This document shows positions 1 through 64,000 of a stretch of DNA of 64,000 nucleotides, piece after piece. The DNA comes from Metellina segmentata (Eukaryota; Arthropoda; Arachnida; Araneae; Tetragnathidae). Below the pieces are notes generated by a model. The model was not told where the DNA came from and did no database searches. It worked only from the letters and a program-made list of their open reading frames with translations. The translations under genes were made by a program, and so were the position numbers. Where the stretch lies: the NCBI GenBank assembly GCA_947359465.1, contig OX375873.1, positions 92,463,978 to 92,527,977 of the forward strand. Direction: 5' to 3'. Each line of letters starts with the position of its first letter. The first letter of the stretch is position 1.

Positions 1-202
1 AAATGGAATTACTAACTATTTGAATTACATTTCTAATTGATTTCAGTCCAGTCTTTCCAATTTTAATTTATTTTTAACTTATTAAGAAGACGGAAATTAA
101 CTTTTTATTTTAGAAGTTCGATTCTATGCAGCTTAATTAGTTTTAGATTATACAGTTCGTTTGAATAGTAAGTATGTAATTTAAATATTAGACGTGAATA
201 GA

Positions 203-520
203 TAGTTGAATTAAGTAATTGAATCAACGCCGCACTGAAGCCACACAATGGGGTATTTACAACGACTCGGTATTAATCCCAAAGGGAAAGATCGGAGGTA
301 AACACCTCATAATTTTGAATCACGGTCAGAAGACGAGGCCAACATCTGAGCTGGAACAACACTCTACAAACTTCCACACCATGCCAATGGGAGGACATTT
401 GAGGCCACGACTGATTTAACGTGTACCAGATTTATTGTACAATACGGTGCTTGGTTGAAGGGAGTCTCCAACTCGCAACCCTCCGGTTACTAATCTGCTA
501 CTCTTTTCACTAAGCACTTG
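203..520 (-). repeat. SINE family 1 copy
   Basis: Aligns by eye with 14150-14441 over its whole length: the tail AACGTCGCACxGGAG, the ACACAATGGG block, the GGGATC/AATCCC block, and the head with TCGAACTCGC. On the minus strand the head has a tRNA B-box-like GCGAGTTCGAA, so it is probably tRNA-derived. Confidence 0.7.
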
Positions 521-526
521 CAGTTC

Positions 527-3080
527 CGAGAATAAATTAAGCAATAAAGGAGAAGGCAGAGATTGTAAAGAAGTGTAAACTACAAGGAAGAGAGTATTTA
601 CTAACTATTACACTACCTTACACACTTCTTATATACTTCTTATACAATCTGGCATATGCACTTTGTGCCAAAGAAATCAAAACACACCGGGAAGTTTTTA
701 GATCGGAATGAGAAAAAAAAAAGAATCCCAATACCAAATACAGAGGACTCTATCATTGTAGAATCGAAATTGAAATTCATAAATTATTTCGTTGAAAGCC
801 CCCTTTGTATGTAATACATACCGATATACGGCAACGCATGGAGTTTATATGACAAGAGAGTTCTTTTGTTATTGTATAATGTTTAGCAAGTTTTTCAGAT
901 TGTTGATCACATCTTCAAAAATAATCGCACTATTCTAATATCTTTATTCTGTTACTGGAGTTGAAGTACTGCTTTTAATAGTAGGGTACTATTTTGTAGA
1001 ACTACTAGAAAACTGCGGATTGCATGGTGGAATAATGCATATATGACCCCCAGATTATTAAAATAGTTTTTATATGAAACAGTTTTGGAATTAATGTTCG
1101 AAGAAATATGAATAGCACCTTGAATATTCATATGAACTTTGATTTTCGGTCAAATGGAAATAGGTTGATAATTTATATCAATAAATAAAGAGGGGTCAGT
1201 TTGCTGGCTTATGGATTCTTGTGAATTATCTAAATGTCCCCTAATGAATGTTTTTAAAGTCTAAAATATAGGAAGTGCTGTGTTCCCTTAGTACTTACTT
1301 TATATTTCATATTATAAATCCATATATTCAAGAAACGTAGTTACAAACAACGTTACAAATTGAATATTACAAGTGATTGTTTTAATATTTCATTCTCTGT
1401 AAACCTTAACTTAAGTTTCATTACCTTCTGGAGGCGGATTTAATTCTTCAAACGCATCGGTTTCCAAGTTGCTAACAAACAGTAATTTTATTCGAGAGTG
1501 TGAAATATTTTAATCCTATTCTAAACTTATATTCAGAGTAATCGCATGTACACTTTCAAGACATTTTTAGAAAGAAATTCATAAACTTAAATACTACAAG
1601 AACAGATTATACGAATATTTAAATATAAAATTTTCTTATTTGATATTGTTACCATAAAAATATTTATTGATACATTGGTTTTAAGTTTTAATATTATGTG
1701 TAGATCAAATTCATAGCTGTTGCATCTTGTATTCATATGATACAAACTCTTCATCACAATAGAAAATCCCCTTGTAGTTTTATATACTTTGGAATGATCA
1801 AACTATTGTATAAAAATGCACTTTTAACTCGTTTTCAATTAGTAAGTGACTGGAATAACAAATTTATACACACACATCATCTTCAAAATTTTAATAAATA
1901 TTTCTGTAACTTGGTTGAAAAGGGGTCGATGTCCAAATTCGCTATTTTGAGTTATTTCCAGAGATCCTTTCAAGGTAATACAAGTTGTAATAGAAATAAG
2001 AGTACCGGACGTCTTTCTATCAATGCATTATGAAAGAATAGAAACATTAGAAGTTCATTTATATAATTTTATTAAAAATTAAAAATAACTGAACCAGAGT
2101 TTGCTATCAAAAACTTCGTAACTTGGATAACATGACCCATATTATACAGAGGAGCTGATTTATAAGTCAATTTGCAAATGAAACTTTTCAAAGTATATAA
2201 AGTTATTTAAAAGTCAAAATTCTTCATATCCTACATGTAATACACGAAATTTAGTTACATTCTGCATAAAAGTACGTGAACAGTCCAAGTATTTCGACGA
2301 GATATCTCGTCCAAGATCTGGTCATTATTGCTAAAGTCGATGTCAAACTTCCCTATTACTCCAAGGGGAAGGAAAACAAGTAAAAAACCAAATATTTGGT
2401 CTCTTGCCCAAAAGTAATGGTGGACAGGTTTGAAACCGGTTTCTGTGCCAGACTGGCGGCAGTTTTGGACAGAAAGATAATAATTAAAATGGATTTATAT
2501 AGAAAGTGATGCAAATCCAGTTAACACAGTTTTCACTAATAACCGTTTAAAAGCAAAACTTTCTTAATTTCACCAGTGCAAAATATTATTTCGCTTCTGC
2601 GCACGCACACAAAAGAAGAACGCATACCGAAGAAACGCACACAAAATCTGGAATAAATTATTATTACAGAGAGAAAGCCTTTGAGAAGCCGCTAGTATTA
2701 TCACTTGCTTTGATGAAGCCAACAGTGGGTGTATATACCTACAGCAGCTCCGCATCAATATTTGCCTTATCTTAGGTATTCTGTTTCGGAACATATGGTA
2801 AACACGTGTGAATTAGCTGATTAGAATACACATGGCTTGATCAAGCTAGTGCTTTAGACTTGTGGTCACTTAAAAAGGAAGGCCGTTGCATTAGAAGCGC
2901 TGTATAAATGGCATTTGATCTAGAATTAGGTTTAGATTTGAAGCACCGGGTGTCTATATAAGTACATAGCAAGAGTGTTTCTGAATATGAATATTATTTA
3001 GGTAACATATATTATATTTCTGTGAAACGGAATTTTTATTGTTCGACAAAATTATTATTTTTTTACATTTATGTAATAAA
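527..3080. other. AT-rich stretch, no gene recognised
   Basis: No exon-like segment with splice sites and no transposase is seen. The open frame at 1737-2033 has no recognisable motif. A short copy of the GACGAGATATCTCGTC palindrome family lies at 2281-2405. Confidence 0.5.
2281..2405. repeat. Palindromic-core repeat (GACGAGATATCTCGTC family)
   Basis: Contains the core CGACGAGATATCTCGTC followed by AAGATCTGGTCATT. The same arrangement recurs near 10440, 20795, 27008, 37183 and 52780. Confidence 0.6.
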
Positions 3081-3702
3081 AAAGTCTCTGAAACGACTGT
3101 CAGTACTAGTGCATCTCTACCACTGAGTCTGATGAGTTTGAAGGAATATTTCTAATTATTCACATAATTAAAACTAATGCATTTTGAAATTTTTTGGAAT
3201 TGTTGGGTGGTATGTTTCCATATTTTTTTCGAATAAACGAATTTTAAACGGCTTTTTTTTTTAATTTTTACACTATTCAGACTGAGGATTTTATAAATTC
3301 TAATCTATATTTATCACATGAAATAATTTATAGATTTTGTATTTCATGGTTTATAAGTATTGTTTTACGATAAAAAGTATATTAAAAACTGAAAATGAAC
3401 ACTCAATTTTTTTCTACAAATTTTAGACGATGTTTTTATTTATTATTCATAAAAATCCAGTATTTTAGACAGGCTCTATATGAGTTTCTTAATAGTGAAT
3501 TTTATAAACATGATAATTGTAAGAGATAAATTAAAAAAATCGATAAAAAATTACTAAAAAAAATTTTGCAGCTATATTTTTTAAAAAGAAAACAAAAAAT
3601 TTATTTATCAGATTTATTATATACATTCAAATGCATTTTTTGTGTTAAATATTAATAGTATGTTTGTCTCACTATAGTACTGACAGTTGTTTCAGAGACT
3701 TT
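3081..3702. mobile_element. MITE with ~28-bp terminal inverted repeats
   Basis: The left end AAAGTCTCTGAAACGACTGT is matched by the reverse complement of the right end, with one mismatch in the first 20 bases and near-identity to about 28. The 0.6-kb interior is extremely AT-rich and noncoding. Family unknown; no clear target duplication is visible. Confidence 0.6.
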
Positions 3703-3725
3703 CTTCAACGCCTTTTCTTTTAATA

Positions 3726-3757
3726 CTAGCAGAAATACCCGGATCTGCTCGGGTTGA
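3726..3757 (-). mobile_element. Helitron-like 3' end
   Basis: On the minus strand this reads CAACCCGAGCAGATCCGGGT, then TTTCTG and CTAG, with T after. The short hairpin followed by CTAG matches the 3' end of the plus-strand element ending at 30422. The matching 5' end of this copy was not found. Confidence 0.4.
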
Positions 3758-3760
3758 ATT

Positions 3761-4936
3761 AATAATATGTTACGTTGATTGAAAAGTAACTATCAATTAC
3801 TTTTCATAAAAGAATGTTATCATAATTTAAGTGTACGGAAAAAAAATTTAATATTCATTTTAATTTCTCCATTGCCTGTACAATTTACTTCGGATGCAAA
3901 TTACACACACTAATCACGGTTATCGCTCGGCGGTTTGTAATAGCTATCAAAACTGCATAAAACACGAATATTCACGACATTTTCACATTCGTGAATGAAA
4001 AGGTTAAATCTATGTTTTACTCTAAATCTATGCTATGTATAGGTAAGCTATTAGTAGCTGGCTACAGATAAATATATAACGGCAAATCTTTCAATTAATG
4101 CACAGTTTTTGATAAAAATGGTAGGAAAGATTTCAGACCTTAGAAACATTTTATATTTACCAATACACTACAACTCAAAACTGCAAAAATCACCCAAGTC
4201 TCTCAGATGTTCAATTGTTGAAATGGTCATTAGATAAATATCAAGTGCTACATTTAGATTCGTTGCCCTTCTCTCTTGAGACATGTGAAGAGTTTCACAT
4301 TTCCAATTAGCTCTCTTTTATCTATCTGAAATGGTTAATTATAATTTCATACTAATCCCATCGTGACATTTCGTAAATTTTTTACTTGTAAATTTGAATA
4401 TAAAATAAAATAAATGATAAATTGACTTCATATTTCTAGTAAGGTGCATGGCAAAAAGTGCATAATTCTGTAGTTGTGTTCTTGAACGTCAGACAGATTT
4501 TCGCTTGATTCATGTTTATACCTAAGCCTTCGTCGAGCTCTCCGTTGAACATTGCTCATCCGTTTCATTCACGCGTCAATCTCTATCTTCAGCATTTCTT
4601 GTAGCTCTCCGTTCAAACTACTGCTCAACTGTTTCATTCGCACGGTGAGTTCTTTTTCGTGCATTTTAAAACTGAAACTCCATTTTCCATAGAAATTGAC
4701 CTCGGCTATTTGAAAACAGCAAGAATTACAAAAAATCTTGGTTATTTTATTTACGCTGATTGTTGCCTTTCGACGATACACAAATAGCGTCGATTTCGGG
4801 TCCACGTACATACGTCAGTGTTTGCTCAGCCGTTTCATTCGCGTGCCGATCTCTATCTTCAGCATTTCTTGTAGCTCTCCGTCGTTGCCATTCGACAAAA
4901 ATAACGTCGATTTCCAGCCGACTAACGTATGTTAGT
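3761..4936. other. AT-rich stretch, nothing recognised
   Basis: No domain, splice-flanked coding segment or clear repeat boundary is seen. Phrases such as TTTCATTCGCG, GCATTTCTTGTAGCTCTCCG and CGTCGATTTC recur locally (about 4500-4920), suggesting an old local duplication. Confidence 0.4.
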
Positions 4937-4937
4937 G

Positions 4938-4938
<1 letters not shown>

Positions 4939-4976
<38 letters not shown>
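4939..4976. repeat. (TA)n microsatellite
   Basis: A run of TA dinucleotides that abuts the left end of the fold-back element. Confidence 0.95.
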
Positions 4977-4979
<3 letters not shown>

Positions 4980-5922
4980 GGTGGTCATAAAAAACTTGGC
5001 CGATATATGGACCTCTAGCGGCCGTTCCGTTCAACCGATCGAGATGAGATTTCAGATATAGTTATTCAGAGGTATGAGCTCAGGATTCTGTGAACGACAA
5101 CAAAGTGGCACTCACGGTTACAGTTATAGGTAGAGAAACTCGAAATTTTCGAATGGCAATGCTTACTTTTTCCCGTCTTAAAATGCTCAGCGCATGCGAA
5201 AACCCTAAAGAGCGTTGGAACGGTACGTGTATCACAAAACACGGACGCGTTATGCACGCACAAAAAACAGTTCTGCGAACGGCCAACAAAACCACGTTCT
5301 GGGCGCACGGAGAAAATTTGCATATCACAGAGGCAAGACACCAACCACAGAACGCTTTTCGCCAGATACATGGGCCTCGTATTTGGCGATGGTTTCGACG
5401 GTAAACACGCAAGGCTTCCACGGCATTCATCCCATTTTAATAATAGAATTTTACCAATTTTCCATTAACTTTCGCTGACAGAGTCATTTCGTTGGCATGT
5501 GCGAGCTCCCGACTGAAGATCTGGCTGAATATTTGGCGAAAGGCATTCTGTGGTTGGTGTCTTGCCTCCAACATATGCAAATTTCCTTCGTGGGCCCCGA
5601 TCGTGGTTTTGTTGGACGTTCGCAGAGCTGTTTTTTGTGAGTGCATAACGCTTCCGTTTTTTGTGATACACATACCGTTCCAACGTTCTTTAGGGTTTTC
5701 GCATGCGCTGAGCATTTTGAGACAGGAAAAATTGGGGGTTGCCATTCGAAAATTTCGAGTTTCTGTACCTATAACCGTAACTGTGAGTGCCATTTTGTTG
5801 TCGTTCACAGAATCCCGAGCTCATACCTCTGAATAACTACATCTGAAATCTCATCTCGATCGGTTGAACGGAACGGCCGCTAGAAGTCCATATATCGGCC
5901 AAGTTTTTTTATGACCACCCTG
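4977..5922. mobile_element. 946-bp fold-back element with TA target duplication
   Basis: Two arms of about 390 bp (4977-5365 and about 5535-5922) are inverted copies of each other, separated by a ~170-bp spacer. The ends are CAGGGTGGTCATAAAA and its reverse complement, flanked by TA on both sides, as in Tc1/mariner-class elements. Arms differ by scattered substitutions, so it is not a fresh insertion. The several open frames inside are mirror images of one another and encode nothing recognisable. Confidence 0.85.
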
Positions 5923-6033
5923 TATATATAAACATCTCACAGATGCACCACGATCTCGTTTGTTAAAAGAGTTTCGTGTCAAGTAAGGGTGTTGCTATAC
6001 ATAAATATCTTAGAATAAAGGGTTGGTAGCTTG

Positions 6034-6112
6034 AATTTAAGTCGTGCAAGAACAACACTACGGATAATTGGTGACGATTCGGGATCAGTCCCGAAGGAAA
6101 AGATCACATTAT
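6034..6112 (-). repeat. SINE family 1, 3'-end fragment
   Basis: Shares GTCGTGCAAGAACAACAC and GGGATCAGTCCCGAAGGAAA with the other minus-strand copies (23330, 51343, 59985). It lies just upstream of the Tc1 fragment. Confidence 0.6.
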
Positions 6113-6127
6113 TGAAAGATTGTCTAA

Positions 6128-6707
6128 AGACGTCTAGGTCGTCAGCGTGAAGATCCTGTCCCTACTATCGCACGCCAGACATGCCCAAAACAGGGCGTTA
6201 TGATCTGGGGTGACAACTCCTTTGATAACCGGACCCTTTGGAGTTCATTTCTGGCACCCGTACAACACAGCGTTTCGACACCCGGACCTACTTTTATACA
6301 AGATAATGCCCGGTCTCACACGGCACGTATTTCTATGAACTATCTTCAAGCTTTCCCAACACTTCCTTGGCCAGCTAGGTCTCCTGATCTCTCTCCCATA
6401 GAACAATTATGGGAAGGCGATTGTAACCATCCCAGGGTATTGACCACTTAGCCCGGCAGTTGGAGACAATATGGAAAGAAATTCCGCATCCAGTAACTTT
6501 TTTAGTGTGGCAGCTTGCTTCCAGGCCAGAAGTGGACCAACGCCTTATTGACTTCCTCCATTTGTAACGGTGAAACTATGACATAAATCATTCAATTGTT
6601 CTGAAATTTTAATCGTTTGTTTCTCTATGTATGTTCGTCTCATCCACCAATGTTTATCGCAATCGGACAACTCCTTCTTGATGCGTCGATTTTTTTGTTA
6701 TAGAGTG
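6128..6707 (+). pseudogene. Tc1-like transposase fragment (C-terminal half)
   Basis: A frame at 6200-6451 contains FIQDNARSHTARIS and LPWPARSPDLSPIEQLWE, the second catalytic Asp region and the D34-35E-type C-terminal block of Tc1 transposases. Upstream the sequence aligns with the DPAFTIARHTGPQ region of the copy at 44725, but the N-terminal half and left terminal repeat are missing. There is also an internal gap between the WGxxS block and QDNA. The right end, GATTTTTTTGTTATAGAGTG then TA, is the same terminal repeat as in the 44478-45529 element. It is dead. Confidence 0.85.
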
Positions 6708-6756
6708 TAACTAGACAATTGTATCAGGAAGACAATTGTTACCACTACAATTTCGT

Positions 6757-7098
6757 TTACACAAGCGGAATGGTATAGATCTGTGTACGGTGAATGTTAT
6801 CCCCCTTTTAAGCGACAGCTGGCATCGATCACCACTTACGAGCTGTCAGCGTCTGACCTTCTAGAGGATCCCTCCTTTTGTTTGCTAAATTACCCTGTCG
6901 ACCGTGAGGTGCGAACGCTTTGGGGAAAAGGTAGAAGGTCGCTCTGGTAATACGCCACATAATACTATGAAAGGAAAGCGCCAGTCGTAAATGCCACTCA
7001 AGGCCCTATCGCTCAAGTTAGGTTATTAGGTAAGGGGGGTTGGACATGCAAACGAAAGAGCTGTTCCTGGAGACGATTGAAAAAAAAAAAAAAAAAAA
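6757..7098 (+). repeat. Retroposon 3' end with poly(A) tail
   Basis: A GC-richer block ends in 19 consecutive A (7080-7098), the mark of target-primed retroposition. I cannot name the family and the 5' limit is uncertain. Confidence 0.4.
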
Positions 7099-7110
7099 GC
7101 TCCGCAGTGT

Positions 7111-7258
7111 AAGGTACAACTGCTGTTACGGCCGTTGTCTAAATTCTTTCTTGGCGCTATTCTTATAACTTTCAAGGTACTATTGATGTTCTTATAATTG
7201 TCTTAATTCTTTCTTAGCGCGATCATGGTACAACTGCTGTACCGGCTGTCGTCTAAAT
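7111..7258 (+). repeat. Direct repeat pair, ~116 bp apart
   Basis: GGTACAACTGCTGT plus CGGC/TGTC-like sequence and GTCTAAAT occurs at 7111-7143 and again at 7227-7258, with CTTTCTTxGCGC in both. It lies immediately upstream of exon 1. Confidence 0.55.
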
Positions 7259-7358
7259 GTAAATTTTTATATACTGTATCATTTTACGCGCATTAAAAAA
7301 ATTTATCTGTTTCTCTAATTTTTTCACCTATTTAAATTTTTATGTGATCTGTTTGCAG

Positions 7359-62807
<55,449 letters not shown>

Positions 62808-64000
62808 GTAAATTAATTTTTGATTTGAGTATCTCCCCCGATCTTGCTCTGTCTTATCTGTGTTATATTACCAACCTTCCATTGTCACGTTGTTGCTGTA
62901 TTATAACTGAAATAGACAAATTTTTAAAATAGGAAATTTTGGTATGAACTGTCTTAACGGGTTGACAAGCATAATGTAGGTCGATAGTATTAGCCAATAT
63001 GTATATAGATTGTATTACTTGAATTATGTAGAACAATTATATCATAGGGAAAATTCGGACTTTGTTTGTAGAGACACTCAAACATACACCCTGTACGGAG
63101 GATGTCATACAGCGTGAATAAGTATGATATAATAAAGACATTTATTACTGTAAAATATACTTAATATTGGTTTACATGTAATACTAATGGTAAATTATGT
63201 TACTGGGCCCCCTGATAAAGTATTAAAAATTGTATCAATAAAAGCATAAGTTTATAGTATTTGTGTACAGATTGTATTATGCAGAACGGATAAGCATTTT
63301 AACTTTACCAGTGTGAAGCAAATGCCCTTAGAGTGTAGGTTTTGCTCAAGTTGTAAGTATTTCTTGGAAAGTGAACCTAAGATTTCGATAAGTACGGTAT
63401 TTTCTTGAATATTTATGTATTTAATCAGACACACCTTCGAGAAATAAGTTGATTTTGTTTTAGTAAGTTTTATCTGTTTTGAAGAGTTTATCGTAACTCA
63501 AGTAGTACATTTATCAAAGCTTTATTAATAGTATCCCCTTAAAATATACTATTAATAATATTTGAGGCTTATATATAGGTTAATGTTTATCTTGTATAAC
63601 TTAAGTATAATAAAGAATTACCTTAAAGACTCTTTCAATTTGAAGAAAAATGCATAAAAATATTTATTCTTAGATTCTAGTACAAAATAATGAGGTAGTT
63701 GCACTCTTTTCTGCATAAGAATGAAAATACATTTCAAATGTTCCCTGAATTTCTGAGATGTGAGGTATAGATATATAGGTTTAGATAAAACATTTGATAA
63801 ATCACACGCAACAATGCACATACTGCTATCATTACTGTTGAAAAACAATTGCTCAAGCGTATTTTTAATTGAATTTTGCTAAATTATACATTGGAAGCAA
63901 GTTAGACAAAGGCAATATCCATATTGTTTTTTAACCAAACTTGGTGCGACTTTTTACACGCGCACATAGGGATAAAGAAACACAATTTCAGAAACTACTA
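62808..64000 (+). other. Start of intron 16, open to the window edge
   Basis: 1.2 kb of AT-rich DNA after the last exon. No ZP-C exon, stop codon or polyadenylation context linked to the gene is seen. Confidence 0.7.

Noticed and set aside
219..419. 66-residue open frame
   Set aside because: It lies wholly within a SINE family 1 copy.
5066..5836. Several 60-123-residue frames on both strands
   Set aside because: They are mirror images of each other in the two arms of the fold-back element and resemble no protein.

Overview
This window is eukaryotic and strongly AT-rich. It is dominated by a single plus-strand gene that is split into many small exons and open at both ends. The organism is most likely an arthropod. 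The gene belongs to the arthropod/nematode PAN-plus-ZP family of apical extracellular-matrix proteins (Drosophila NompA, nematode NOAH). Multi-kilobase introns packed with tRNA-derived SINEs, Tc1-like, hAT-like, Helitron-like and fold-back elements suit a large chelicerate-type genome such as a spider's, but that last step is inference.

Gene. Sixteen exons can be placed between 7359 and 62807. They contain 3918 coding nt, or 1306 codons, and join in frame without a stop. Thirteen exons encode twelve six-cysteine PAN/apple modules. Three further exons encode the N-terminal half of a zona pellucida (ZP) domain plus the linker that follows it. The first visible exon starts in phase 1, so the signal-peptide exon (and perhaps more PAN exons) lies upstream or is unrecognised in 1-7358. 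The last exon ends in phase 1, so ZP-C, the processing site and the membrane anchor should lie beyond 64000.

The PAN modules fall into three recognisable types. Type 1 ends in YFEK/YFEG-x-C. Type 2 has WAFERV-like, CRSA-like and YLENQC motifs. Type 3 has a CRSY-like core and an LSxDD-like patch. They occur strictly in the order 1-2-3, repeated four times: exons 1-3, 4-6, 7-9, and 10/11-12-13. Pro/Thr-rich linkers separate triplets 2/3 and 3/4. All PAN exons are phase 1-1 except the type-1 module of the fourth triplet, which a 6.2-kb phase-2 intron splits in two. The protein would be a secreted or membrane-tethered ZP matrix polymer. In flies NompA joins mechanosensory dendrites to the cuticle.

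Introns. 1-7358: SINEs, an AT-rich MITE, a 946-bp fold-back element, a Tc1 fragment and a poly(A)-tailed retroposon. 7635-9992: a tRNA-headed SINE and a cluster of alternating inverted repeats. 10287-25066 (14.8 kb): mostly unique AT-rich DNA with a few GC-richer blocks, and near its end a SINE carrying an 81-bp copy of the 3' end of the exon that follows. 26764-31496 and 35422-38206: two Helitron-like elements. 41029-47198: nested hAT-like MITEs and an internally deleted Tc1 element. 47420-53824: a 106-bp tandem array immediately upstream of an exon. Several introns share a dispersed palindromic family with the core GACGAGATATCTCGTC, and the 106-bp array looks like an expanded member of it.
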